Origin: Desulfobacteraceae bacterium
GTDB taxonomy: Bacteria > Desulfobacterota > Desulfobacteria > Desulfobacterales > RPRI01
DNA: 39,746 nucleotides
Reading direction: 5' to 3'
Assembly: GCA_003818505.1 (NCBI GenBank)
Contig: RPRI01000035.1
Coordinates: forward strand, 1 to 39,746
Shown: piece after piece, positions 16,837 to 25,689 of the stretch
Position numbering within the stretch: the first letter of the stretch is position 1
Layout of the letters: each line of letters begins with the position of its first letter
Notes under the pieces: generated by a model
The model's input: the letters and a program-made list of their open reading frames with translations, nothing else
The model's database searches: none
What the model was told of the DNA's origin: nothing
Made by a program: the position numbers and the translations under genes

Positions 16837-19800
16837 TCAAACTCCGTTTAATCCATCTATCTGAGCGGCAAGCCAACTGCTCTGATTTTGCATTCTGGCG
16901 AGAGCCGTTTCCGTAGCTACAAACCGGTTTATCATAGATTCCATCTTCCTGTTTAAACGCTCTTCCATCTGCTCGATCTGTGTTCCGAAACTGTTTATGC
17001 TATTCTGAAGAGATTCCTGTTTAAATCCGACATAGCCTTCGATGGAATCCGTAATGTTGAACAATGTTCGGTCAAATAGTTCAGCTATACCCAGAGTAAG
17101 CGTCACGTTTCCTGCAAGTCCAGTTGCGGAACCTGTATACGTTACAGCAAGACCATCCACATTAGTCTCACCGCTGTTTCCTGTGAGAGTTTGACCTGAA
17201 CCTGTTGCAGCTTCTCCGTTAATCGTTCCTTCAACATCCAGACCATTATCAACATTTACGGGGGTTGTCTGACTTCCTGTCCAGAGCCCTGTATTTGTAT
17301 CTTCCTCGATCGTAAAACTGTAGCTGCTTCCGTAGCTGTCGTGAGTGAGTTCAAGATGGTCGGTCCCGTCATGGGATGCTGTTATATCGATTGCCCACCG
17401 GCCTTCCTGGCCGCCTGAATTATCCTCCGAGACAGATCCGAATATATCCACCTGATTTTCAGTTCCTGTGTAATCGAACGTCAGGGCTATGCTGCTTGCT
17501 CCCTCTGTCTTATCGGTGATAACTATCTGTCCGGTGGAGTCGATCTCCGCTGTGACCTGACTGTTGTAGGCGGCCTCAATCGCTGAAAGCAACCCCTGGA
17601 CCGAATCTGTGCCGGTATCTGAGATTGTATAGGAGCCCGAGACCGTTGAACCGTTTCGTGTTGTCCCGCTGAAGGCGATGACATCGTCGTTTACCAGGTT
17701 TCCACCGTCAATGTTGTTCCAGGCAGTTTCAGATATAATGGGAATAATGCCGCCAGTTGTTTTGACCAGTGCGCTTCCAGCCAGTTTTTGTGTATATACG
17801 GTATCCATTTCCGTGTTGACGGCATTTATAATGTCGGAGATGGTCATACTGGTAGTGAGAGATATGGCGGCTGATTTGCCGTCTTGTGTAATGGTCAGAG
17901 TTTCATCATGGCCCAAAGTACCAGGGATTGCCGTATCGCTTGTTTCGGTGCTCTGTGAGGCAGCCTGGGTGATATTGACCTCGTATTCTCCTGCCTGAGT
18001 CTCGCTGGAACTTAGAATGTAGTCCAGATCACCCGAATCAGATATGCCATTAGCGGAAAATAAAAGCTTTATGTCATTAAAACGCGTTTCCAGGTATTCC
18101 CCGAGTTGATCGTCATCGATATTAAGCTGACCATCCGTGTCCACCTCGATACCGGCTAGCCCCAATGTGGAGAGATCCGATGCAACGCCCCATATCTGTT
18201 GGGTGAGAAGGGATGTGAGGTCCGATTTTACTGAAAAAAGAGTGCCGTCACCGAAGAGGATACCGCCCGTTTCTTCACTCTCCTGATCATACGATTGCTG
18301 CTCCTTCAAATAGGCGGAGACGACATTGTAAGAGGATACAAAACCCTCGATATTATCCATTACAGCATCAATATCCCGGGCAACATTCAGGGTTAAAGTG
18401 GTTCCCGGATCTGCCTTCAGGAGATTAAGGGTTACTCCTGAGAGAACGTCTTCGACGGAGTTGTCGCTGCTCGTAACGTTGACGTCATCTATCCAGATAG
18501 ATGCATCCGCGCCTTCAACAATCTCTCTATTCCGCACTTCACTAAGGGCGGTGAAGGCGCCCCAGTCAAGAGAAGAGTATGTGTCACCGATAGTTGATTC
18601 CATGGTTGCCACAATGCTGCTTGCTCCTGTCTCCTGGTCGGCTATCTGGATCTTCCCGTCCGACGTAAGAGAAACCGATACCTCATCGCCGTTTGCTTCA
18701 TAAGCAGTTTTAATGGCGTCCAGGAGATTCTGTACCGTGGTTGTTTCTGTTATAACCAGAATATCTCCGCTTACATCATTGCCGCTATGATCACGGGATG
18801 CAGCTCCGAGAGAGATCTTGTCTCCGGCGGTATACTGGTTGTATCCATCGATTTCGGTAAGAAGTGTGCTTGAATTGATAATTTCGCCGTTTTCGGTCAT
18901 GCTGTTTCCGGAGGTAGTTCCATGAACCGCCGAAACGCCGTTTTGAAGAACACCAAGAGTGCCAAGGATGTTCTGTGCATCCAAAAAATCCTGACTCCCA
19001 TTTATCTGGAGTTTATAGTTAGTTGTATTTTCTGTTGTTACTGCTATAATAGAGGCTGTTACGCCCGTGATGGCTGCGTCATTAATGGCTGTTTTGATGG
19101 CTTCAAGGGAGTCAGCGGAGAAATCGATACTGATGTTCTGGTAAACACCAAGCCCGTCCTTTAACTGTATGGTGCCTGACTGGGTTGTTGAAAGATCTAA
19201 AAGACTCTTTATGCTCTGCGTCGAACTGGAAAATTCATCTGACTCGGCGCCGCCGGTTATATCGTTTTTGAGCGAAGATGTTTTATCTTTCCATCCGAAC
19301 AGTTGCACAAGATCTGATCCGGATCCGTTTTGAAGACCGATTCCATCTGCCCCGGTGTTGTCACTGGTAAGAATCAGCCTGTGGTCGTTTGTTCCATATG
19401 TAATTATGGATGCTGTAACTCCGGTGGGGTTTGTACCGCTATTGGCGTTGTTGATAGTATTTCGCACGTCTGCCAGGCTGTCGGTTGCATTTATGCTGAT
19501 GGCGCTGCCATTGATAATAATATCTCCCGCATAGGAGGCGCCCAGGGCTTCGGAAAAAACCGAGAAGGAACCGGAGGAAAGCTTTTGAGCTTTAGCAAGT
19601 GAGTCGATTACGATATTATAGGAGCCGCCGGATGCAGAGGAGGTGGTGGTAACCGACAAAAGATCGGAGGCATTTACAGCGCTGTCATCAGATGTAAGGC
19701 TGGATTTATAGATATCAAAACTTTCTGGATCATTCAGATTCATGGCGGACGTTTTAAGGGCAAGAAGTTTTGTATTGAAGGATTGCCATTCGGTAAGCTT

Positions 19801-19932
19801 TGACTCATATTCGGACTTTCGGTTCTCCACCAGATCTACTCTGCGATGTTCAACCGCGATGAGCTGGTCGATCATCGTACGCCAGTCAAAACCACTTGAA
19901 AGTCCCGCTACCTGGTTTGTACTTAAAGCCAT
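16837..19932 (-). CDS. fliD: Flagellar filament cap protein FliD, enlarged
   Basis: FliD caps the growing filament and promotes flagellin folding at the tip. The N-terminal FliD domain (GLSSGFDWRTMIDQLIAVEHRRV) and the C-terminal domain (GYVGFKQESLQNSINSFGTQIEQMEERLNRKMESMINRFVATE spread over about 45 residues) are typical. At 1031 residues it is about twice the usual 450-600. The extra length is a Thr/Ser/Gly-rich middle with repeated modules: about residues 350-450 and 735-830 share the plan G-D-x-I-x-x-(G/S)...G-(D/S)-x-x-I-(S/T)-(E/D)-T...LL-x-A-I-x-x-A-Y...G-x-I-x-I-x-D-x-x-x-G-A-S-S-I. The ATG has GGAGG at 6 bp. A sigma-28-like promoter lies 64 bp upstream. Confidence 0.95.
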   Translation of the reverse strand: MALSTNQVAGLSSGFDWRTMIDQLIAVEHRRVDLVENRKSEYESKLTEWQSFNTKLLALKTSAMNLNDPESFDIYKSSLTSDDSAVNASDLLSVTTTSSASGGSYNIVIDSLAKAQKLSSGSFSVFSEALGASYAGDIIINGSAISINATDSLADVRNTINNANSGTNPTGVTASIITYGTNDHRLILTSDNTGADGIGLQNGSGSDLVQLFGWKDKTSSLKNDITGGAESDEFSSSTQSIKSLLDLSTTQSGTIQLKDGLGVYQNISIDFSADSLEAIKTAINDAAITGVTASIIAVTTENTTNYKLQINGSQDFLDAQNILGTLGVLQNGVSAVHGTTSGNSMTENGEIINSSTLLTEIDGYNQYTAGDKISLGAASRDHSGNDVSGDILVITETTTVQNLLDAIKTAYEANGDEVSVSLTSDGKIQIADQETGASSIVATMESTIGDTYSSLDWGAFTALSEVRNREIVEGADASIWIDDVNVTSSDNSVEDVLSGVTLNLLKADPGTTLTLNVARDIDAVMDNIEGFVSSYNVVSAYLKEQQSYDQESEETGGILFGDGTLFSVKSDLTSLLTQQIWGVASDLSTLGLAGIEVDTDGQLNIDDDQLGEYLETRFNDIKLLFSANGISDSGDLDYILSSSETQAGEYEVNITQAASQSTETSDTAIPGTLGHDETLTITQDGKSAAISLTTSMTISDIINAVNTEMDTVYTQKLAGSALVKTTGGIIPIISETAWNNIDGGNLVNDDVIAFSGTTRNGSTVSGSYTISDTGTDSVQGLLSAIEAAYNSQVTAEIDSTGQIVITDKTEGASSIALTFDYTGTENQVDIFGSVSEDNSGGQEGRWAIDITASHDGTDHLELTHDSYGSSYSFTIEEDTNTGLWTGSQTTPVNVDNGLDVEGTINGEAATGSGQTLTGNSGETNVDGLAVTYTGSATGLAGNVTLTLGIAELFDRTLFNITDSIEGYVGFKQESLQNSINSFGTQIEQMEERLNRKMESMINRFVATETALARMQNQSSWLAAQIDGLNGV

Positions 19933-19995
19933 GTTGCCTCCGTTTTAAAACCGTGCTCAAAAATGGCCGGAAAATTATTCCGTTCCATATTCTGT

Positions 19996-20023
19996 TTATC
20001 GGAAAATATTGCTCAAAACTTGA
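19996..20023 (-). promoter_or_regulatory. Sigma-28 (FliA)-type promoter of fliD operon
   Basis: On the minus strand, TCAAGTTT is followed after 12 bases by TCCGATAA. This resembles the FliA consensus TAAAGTTT-N11-GCCGATAA, with one extra spacer base. The flagellin promoter has the same spacing and the same TCCGATAA box. It lies 64 bp before the fliD start. Confidence 0.65.
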
Positions 20024-20036
20024 GTGTTAAAAAACT

Positions 20037-20075
20037 TATCTTACAGGATTTACAGGATTTGACGGATAAACTGCA
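20037..20075 (+). repeat. 39-nt direct repeat, copy B
   Basis: Near-identical to 15633-15671 (two differences over 39 nt). It lies just upstream of the fliD promoter, so the two copies bracket fliD-fliS-fliT in direct orientation. Confidence 0.75.
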
Positions 20076-20215
20076 TCAGGTATCCGATTCACAAAAGTGA
20101 GTAATCGCAGGCAAAATCATGTCATAACTTGTTTCTATTCTGACAGCTGAACCCTAACGACAACTGTTAATTTCCTGTTCCAATGAATTTAAAAGCAAAA
20201 AGCCTGCCAGAATAC

Positions 20216-20256
20216 AAAAACCCGCTTTCGAAGATCCGAAAACGGGTTTTTTTGTT
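20216..20256 (-). terminator. Rho-independent terminator downstream of flagellin
   Basis: A 15-bp stem with one mismatch (AAAAACCCG...TTTCG pairing with CGAAA...CGGGTTTTT) encloses the loop at 20231-20236. Runs of T follow on both strands, so it can end minus-strand transcription after flagellin. It would separate the flagellin transcript from fliD. Confidence 0.85.
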
Positions 20257-20321
20257 TTTTCCTGAATCGCAGAGACCGCAAGGTTCTGCGTCTCTGCTTT
20301 GTTAAATTGTTTTAAGACGGA

Positions 20322-21431
20322 TCATCCGCCGAATAAGGACAACAGATTCTGCGGGGCCATGTTTGCCTGGGCAAGCATCGCAGTGCCAGCCTGAAGCAGT
20401 ATCTGGTTCTTTGTGAAGCTCGTCATTTCAGCCGCCATATCAACATCACGAATGACCGACTCGGCTGCCTGAACATTTTCAACTGTTGTTGCAAGGTTGG
20501 CAGCAGCATAACTTAGCCGGTTCATTGTTGCGCCGATTTCTCCACGGCTTGTTGCAAGTGTATCGATCGCGGTATTGATGAGATCAAGATCGCCAAGCGC
20601 TGTGCCTGTGACAGCTGTAAGAGTCAGGTCCGACGCTGAAACCTTGTCAATACCGACGTTGATATAATGGTTTGAATCATTCTTTATACCGGTGATGAAG
20701 TTGCCTCCTGCCGCTGTAAAGACAAGAGTTGCGGCATTCAATGCAATGGCTGTCGCGACATAATTCGCTCCAAGGCTAAGCGTAATGCCTATGGACTCGA
20801 AATTAACTGTTTGGGCTCCGTTTGCAATTACCGCCGAAGTTTCGCTCTCGCCGGTTGTGCCGTTTGCAATTGTGAGCCTGCCGGTCGTGGCTGCGGTGAC
20901 TGTATAAGTTACGTTGTCCGTAACACCGCTGGTGCTGATGCTCGATAACCCTACCGTGGTGCGTTCCGCAGCAGTGTCAATAGTATCGCCGTAGGCCTGA
21001 ACTGCTGTGCCATATCCTCTGAGAACGGCTGTTCCGTTATATTCTGTCGCATTTGCGATACGGTCAAGTTCGTTCTTTAACGCCGTGACTTCGTTTTGTA
21101 TGTCCGTCGAGTTTCCTGAAGCGTTTGCTGAAGTTCCCTGGGTCGTGAGTTCTTTCAGACGGGTTAATATGTTCGAAATCTGGTCATAAGCACCTTCAGC
21201 CACCTGAAGTAATGCGATAGCTTCAGAAGTATTTCTTGAAGCAACTTTATAACTGGCGATATCCGCACGCATTCCTGAAGAAACAGCAAGACCGGCTGCG
21301 TCGTCCGCAGCAGAATTGATCCTGTAACCGGATGACAGTCTCTGAAGCGATTTGCCAAGACCGGCATCTGCAATACTCAACTGCCTGTGTGCGTTTATTG
21401 CCGCGATGTTGTTTTGAATTCTAAGTCCCAT
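20322..21431 (-). CDS. fliC: Flagellin
   Basis: The 369-residue protein has both conserved flagellin ends. The N-terminal D0/D1 starts MGLRIQNNIAAINAHRQL and includes LQRLSSGYRINSAADDAAGLA; the C-terminal D1/D0 has VENVQAAESVIRDVDMAAEM and ends in LLSLFGG. The short central domain (about residues 150-280) is rich in Ser and Thr, the usual targets of O-linked nonulosonic acid, and would be surface-exposed. It has no cysteine. The ATG has AAGGAGGA at good spacing. Transcription probably starts at the sigma-28-like site 153 bp upstream, and a strong terminator lies downstream, so it is a single-gene unit. The neighbouring Maf and sugar genes indicate that this flagellin is glycosylated. Confidence 0.97.
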   Translation of the reverse strand: MGLRIQNNIAAINAHRQLSIADAGLGKSLQRLSSGYRINSAADDAAGLAVSSGMRADIASYKVASRNTSEAIALLQVAEGAYDQISNILTRLKELTTQGTSANASGNSTDIQNEVTALKNELDRIANATEYNGTAVLRGYGTAVQAYGDTIDTAAERTTVGLSSISTSGVTDNVTYTVTAATTGRLTIANGTTGESETSAVIANGAQTVNFESIGITLSLGANYVATAIALNAATLVFTAAGGNFITGIKNDSNHYINVGIDKVSASDLTLTAVTGTALGDLDLINTAIDTLATSRGEIGATMNRLSYAAANLATTVENVQAAESVIRDVDMAAEMTSFTKNQILLQAGTAMLAQANMAPQNLLSLFGG

Positions 21432-21438
21432 GGTTTAA

Positions 21439-21552
21439 TCCTCCTTGATTTTGTTTTTTTGTTGCCGCTGATGCGGCTGTTTGAATTAGGGCTTCCCTGC
21501 CCGAGGTTTCCGACCCATTACGCGAAAGATTAAATTATCGCCTCCTTCCTTT
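21439..21552 (-). promoter_or_regulatory. Flagellin mRNA leader with two AGGAGG motifs and a hairpin
   Basis: On the minus strand the leader contains AAGGAAGGAGG (21541-21551), a GCCGC-ATCA-GCGGC hairpin (21464-21477) and the true Shine-Dalgarno AAGGAGG (21440-21446). Paired GGA motifs, one over the ribosome site, are the layout of CsrA-controlled flagellin leaders. The upstream AGGAGG has no ORF after it. CsrA binding is an inference. Confidence 0.35.
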
Positions 21553-21583
21553 GAATATTGGATCGCTTCAACCTTTGAATCTT

Positions 21584-21611
21584 TTATCGGAAGAAGGAAT
21601 GATTTACTTTA
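21584..21611 (-). promoter_or_regulatory. Sigma-28 (FliA)-type promoter of flagellin
   Basis: On the minus strand, TAAAGTAA is followed after 12 bases by TCCGATAA, close to the FliA consensus. It lies about 153 bp upstream of the flagellin start, giving a long leader. Confidence 0.7.
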
Positions 21612-21710
21612 GAATTTTTTTTAACTGATTTTAAAAATGTTGGATGAGAATCATTTTACGGATGGGTCGAGTCGGGGATTGTGATTAAAAACGGTAAAAA
21701 TATATTGAGG

Positions 21711-22694
21711 TTACGCACATTTTAATCTGTGCAGACTGACCTGACTATCAAGGTGGTAGGCCTTAAAACAACCACCCAGACATTGTTCAAGATGGTCGCA
21801 TTGTCCGCACTCGTTGTCGGTTTTTAGCAGTTCAAATTTGGAATCTTTTGCTTTTTTATACATGGCTGAGAGGGATTCAATGGTGGTGTTCTCAGAAATC
21901 TGACCACACCGGACCGGGAACTGGTTACAGTGCCTGACGGTTCCGTCTATTCCGATCCAGCTGGCACAGTTTGGAGAAAGGCAACGAGTGGTTTTATTAT
22001 TCTTCAGATGAATATCAAGATACTTTCGGATGGCATCTCTGGTCCAGAAACAGACCGGAATATGATGATCGCGTGAAACGTTTACAAAACCCCAGAGTTT
22101 AAGTCTCCTTACAACATTATATAATATAATCTGTAATTTTTCTTTGTTATGGAAAATATTCTCCTGAGTATCCAGACTCAGGGCGATTCCACAACGCGCT
22201 TTAACATGTTCCTGCTGTTTTTGCAGGAGACCGGCAAGATTTCTTAATTTAACATATAACCTCTGAAAATCGGTCCGGGTGTTCACTACAACATGGAAGG
22301 TACGGTTGATGTCTTTATCAAAGAGATAGTTCTGGTTTGTTAATTTTCTGTTTGCGACAAAAAAATTATATGCGACCCTGTCATCCGGAAGCCATTTTAT
22401 CTTTTCGAGGACATCCTTTTGCAGCCCATTCGTAAAAAGTCTAACCTGTGAAACTTTTTTGTGGCAGGCGTCAAATATTTCAAGCAGATCAGGATGCAGT
22501 GTCGGTTCACCGCCCATCAGCTTAATCGCCCCGGCATCGACAAGCGACAGTGCCTTATGGAAAGTTTCCATGGGCATGTGCTTGCCGACTCTCATATTGG
22601 CATTAAAGCAATGGGGGCAGTTCGCGTTGCAGTCTTCGGTCAGAATGAGTCTGCATGTGTTTTCTATTTCAGACAGGTATTGAATAGTAGTCAT
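21711..22694 (-). CDS. Radical SAM/SPASM-type protein next to flagellin
   Basis: The 327-residue protein begins with the radical SAM cluster motif C-x3-C-x2-C at residues 22-29 (CNANCPHC). The GGEPTLHPDL motif of the SAM-binding region follows. The C-terminal third has a SPASM/twitch-like cysteine set (CLSPNC, GTVRHCNQFP, CGQCDHLEQCLGGC) expected to hold further iron-sulfur clusters. SPASM proteins often modify peptides or proteins by radical chemistry. The gene sits between flagellin and the glycosylation genes on the same strand, so flagellin or a glycan precursor is a plausible substrate, but nothing in the sequence proves it. The ATG has AAGG upstream. Confidence 0.85.
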   Translation of the reverse strand: MTTIQYLSEIENTCRLILTEDCNANCPHCFNANMRVGKHMPMETFHKALSLVDAGAIKLMGGEPTLHPDLLEIFDACHKKVSQVRLFTNGLQKDVLEKIKWLPDDRVAYNFFVANRKLTNQNYLFDKDINRTFHVVVNTRTDFQRLYVKLRNLAGLLQKQQEHVKARCGIALSLDTQENIFHNKEKLQIILYNVVRRLKLWGFVNVSRDHHIPVCFWTRDAIRKYLDIHLKNNKTTRCLSPNCASWIGIDGTVRHCNQFPVRCGQISENTTIESLSAMYKKAKDSKFELLKTDNECGQCDHLEQCLGGCFKAYHLDSQVSLHRLKCA

Positions 22695-22761
22695 ATTTTA
22701 CCTTAATTCTTTTAAACTTAAAATGGCGAACTCCTTCCACGCGCCTTACAGCATTATCCTT

Positions 22762-23742
22762 TCAATTATGCCCGGAGGTCATCTCTTGCCAGGCGTTGTC
22801 AAGGGCGACGTATTCGCTTCTCCAGATTTCTTCGGGTATTCTTAAGGGGTCGGGTTGATAGTTCTCTCCCTGTAAATTATTAAGCCAGACCCGTGCAGCT
22901 TCTGTTTCAACAGTTTCCCCTTTTATTAAATTAGGTATCCGGGAAAGCGATTCCAGATCACCGTTAAAATAATCGGTCTGAAACAGGAGATACTCAAAAC
23001 GGTCTGTTCCAAGTAATTTACCCTTTAACTCGATCAGCAGATCTTCGGCTTCGGCAAATTTTGATGATATCATGGCAATGTTTGCCGAAATGAGGATCAG
23101 GGCCGGGTCCCGGCCCAGTTGATTCATGACCTCTGATAGGTATTTTTCAGCAATATAAAGATTCCCAGCAATTATTTCAGTCTCTATCAGTCCTGTATGC
23201 GCCGGGATCCATTCCGCATTGCAGCCAACCGCCTCCTTGTAGAAATGCCGGGCTTCTTCAGTTTTGCCCCAGCTCTGGTAGAGATTTCCCATGGCTGAGT
23301 TCTTCCGATAGGTATATAAGCCCCGGCAGAATTCTTTGTCCGGGAAGGAGATGTCGTTTTTACCAAGTTGTTTAAATATCCGGTCGGATAATTCAAACTG
23401 GTTCAGCTGTATCAAACATTCTCCATAACCGAGACGTAACTCATCGGATTGCGGAAATACTTGCAGGCCTTCCTGATATAAATCTGCCGCTGCCCTTAAT
23501 TCTCCTTCCCTGATATGGTTTTCCGCCATAAGCGAATATGCTTTTGACAACTGAAGGCTTTTTTTTAATGTTTCAGGATCAATACCGCGGATAAAACCGA
23601 CAAGCAGATCCAGCACATTGCCGCATTTCGCATGATCCTGCTGTTGTTCCAGCAAAGAGATTAACTGATGGAAAGTCTCTATTGTTTCAGGCTCTGGCAC
23701 CTGACCATATCGGGTTGACCTGTTGACTATTTCATCTGGCAT
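22762..23742 (-). CDS. TPR-repeat protein in flagellin glycosylation cluster
   Basis: The protein (326 residues from ATG 23742) is built of helical tetratricopeptide repeats, for example AYSLMAENHIREGELRAAAD and GNLYQSWGKTEEARHFYKEA, with a less regular C-terminus. There is no signal peptide or catalytic motif. It overlaps the 3' end of the Maf gene by 11 bp, so the two are probably translated together and may interact; TPR proteins often hold glycosyltransferase or export complexes together. An in-frame TTG at 23769 is possible but has no ribosome site. The specific role is unknown. Confidence 0.75.
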   Translation of the reverse strand: MPDEIVNRSTRYGQVPEPETIETFHQLISLLEQQQDHAKCGNVLDLLVGFIRGIDPETLKKSLQLSKAYSLMAENHIREGELRAAADLYQEGLQVFPQSDELRLGYGECLIQLNQFELSDRIFKQLGKNDISFPDKEFCRGLYTYRKNSAMGNLYQSWGKTEEARHFYKEAVGCNAEWIPAHTGLIETEIIAGNLYIAEKYLSEVMNQLGRDPALILISANIAMISSKFAEAEDLLIELKGKLLGTDRFEYLLFQTDYFNGDLESLSRIPNLIKGETVETEAARVWLNNLQGENYQPDPLRIPEEIWRSEYVALDNAWQEMTSGHN

Positions 23743-25624
23743 AAAAGTTTTTTTCCCTTTTAACTGCAAAAAATGTGGAAAGAATAAGCTGTCCTACAAC
23801 GGCAAACCAGTCTTTTAAAAGCAGAAATGATTTCAATGTCGCGAACTCTGCATTATAATACCGGTCAATGGTAAAATTCCTTTCCATTTCAATTTCGAAA
23901 TGGCTGCTCTGAATGACCATTTCGAATATTTTAAATGCAGGCAGAGATATAATGCCAGTCCTGATACCATAAAGTATTCCGGAAGCACCGGTGATCCGGT
24001 TGAGCAGATCCGGATTGGGCCTTTCACCTATCAGCATCGCGTGATTATCCAGAACAGATTCAATTATCTCGATGCCTTTCCTGCATTCTCTTATCGCGAT
24101 TTCCATTTCCGAAAGGCTGTTATCTATGACAGCGCCTATCCGTTTGATTTCGCCTTCCGTGTCTTTCTGTCCTGATTTTTCGGTATTCCATATCTCTTTT
24201 AGGTGGATCAGGGGATCAAAGGATGTTTTGCAGTATGTATCAAGCGCGCACCTGAGATCGAGCAGCAGGGAGCTCCTGATCCTGGCGCCACCTTCCGTGG
24301 CGTTGATACAGAGGCCGGTGTAACATTCAATCTGAACCTCAAAAGCTTTTCGCCCCTCCTCGAAGGATCTTGTGGTAAGAAGAATATCCTCATAATTGCC
24401 TTCAACCTCAATCGCGTCTTTCTGATATGCATCGAGGCAGTCGAAAACCATGCCTTTTACATGGGTCGATCCCGCTGGTTTAAATGAAAGATCCTGACCT
24501 ACCAGGATAATCGGAGAACATCCTATATACTGAGCAATGTTAAATGCGAAATTACCCACAAGAGGTCCCCCGGTAAGCGAGCCTTTGGGTATGTTGAGCC
24601 AGTGCATCAGTTCTTCATAACGATGTGCAATGATCTTGGGACCTTTATACGCATCATATGTTTCCGATGGAACAACCGGAGAGAACACGAAAAAAGTATC
24701 TTCAAGGTTGCCTCTGTCACGGAAAAACAAATCCTGACCGGGTCGTCTTTCGATGTTTGTCACAATATGGGGCCTTATGCCCGCCTCCAACAGAGGTTTT
24801 AAAGCAGCATCAACAGAAATCAGAACCGCTTTCTGCCGCGCTTCTTTCAACAGGTGAATATTCTTGTTCAGTGAGGGTCCGGCGCCGATCACGATTCCAG
24901 GTTTTCCGGCGAAGATGTTTTTGAATGCGATGATGCCCGGATCTTCAATAATCGGCCGGAGATTTGAGATTGTATGATAAATTCCTATCAGAGAATCATA
25001 CGGGTCATTTCCGATATGCTCGAACACATGGTTGATAGCATCCTGAAAAGACCGGGCTGCGTTTTCGTAATATTCTCCTTCAACCCGGTGAACGGCGGGC
25101 AGTATGATTATCTTCAGGTTCCTGGTATATTCCAGTACCCCTGGATTTCTCGCAAAATAATTTATGAATTCAACAAACAGCTCCTGTGGTTCCATGCCAA
25201 CGAAAAGATGGATCGCGGGGTGCATGATTGCCTTGCTGAAATCGAGAATTTCAAGGGCTTTTTTAAAAAGCCGGATATCTTTTTCGATAATCAGCATGTG
25301 CCGGATTTTCAATACTTCTGAAAAATCGTTCAGAAGGGTTACAAGCTGATACCCAAGGCCGAACCCGAACAGGGTAAGGAACGGAGCGAATTTGAGATCA
25401 AGCGATCTGATGTAATCGCCGCAATAATCAACGGGGTTCTTATTATCATAGCAGAGATATTCTTTCCCCCTGTCGCTGAACAGAATATCGGGCAGCGGGT
25501 CGTTCTTCCAGATCCTTATGACGGCAGGCGCAGGGCCGGGAACAGTTTCTCTAACTTCAGCGGAAAGTTTAGGGTATCTGCCCTGCAGTGCCAGTAAATT
25601 TTTTTCGTATATAGAGTTCATCAT
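23732..25624 (-). CDS. maf: Motility accessory factor (Maf), DUF115 flagellin glycosyltransferase
   Basis: The 630-residue protein belongs to the MAF_flag10/DUF115 family, whose members transfer pseudaminic or legionaminic acid onto Ser/Thr of flagellin in the cytoplasm. The central domain carries the signature AGKPGIVIGAGPSLNKNI near residue 246, then AVLISVDAALKPLLEAGIRPHIV and VGQDLSF. The N-terminal region (LTLFGFGLGYQL, HMLIIEKD) is also typical. Length fits the family (about 600-700). It lies downstream of a full set of sugar-activation genes and upstream of flagellin, all in the same direction. No ribosome site is clear before the double ATG (25624/25621). Sugar specificity cannot be read from the sequence. 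Confidence 0.92.
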   Translation of the reverse strand: MMNSIYEKNLLALQGRYPKLSAEVRETVPGPAPAVIRIWKNDPLPDILFSDRGKEYLCYDNKNPVDYCGDYIRSLDLKFAPFLTLFGFGLGYQLVTLLNDFSEVLKIRHMLIIEKDIRLFKKALEILDFSKAIMHPAIHLFVGMEPQELFVEFINYFARNPGVLEYTRNLKIIILPAVHRVEGEYYENAARSFQDAINHVFEHIGNDPYDSLIGIYHTISNLRPIIEDPGIIAFKNIFAGKPGIVIGAGPSLNKNIHLLKEARQKAVLISVDAALKPLLEAGIRPHIVTNIERRPGQDLFFRDRGNLEDTFFVFSPVVPSETYDAYKGPKIIAHRYEELMHWLNIPKGSLTGGPLVGNFAFNIAQYIGCSPIILVGQDLSFKPAGSTHVKGMVFDCLDAYQKDAIEVEGNYEDILLTTRSFEEGRKAFEVQIECYTGLCINATEGGARIRSSLLLDLRCALDTYCKTSFDPLIHLKEIWNTEKSGQKDTEGEIKRIGAVIDNSLSEMEIAIRECRKGIEIIESVLDNHAMLIGERPNPDLLNRITGASGILYGIRTGIISLPAFKIFEMVIQSSHFEIEMERNFTIDRYYNAEFATLKSFLLLKDWFAVVGQLILSTFFAVKREKNFYAR

Positions 25625-25689
25625 TTTTCGTTTAAAGAAATAACCGAAACAATGTAGTTGTTATTTCGTATAAGTTCCTATGCGCATTT

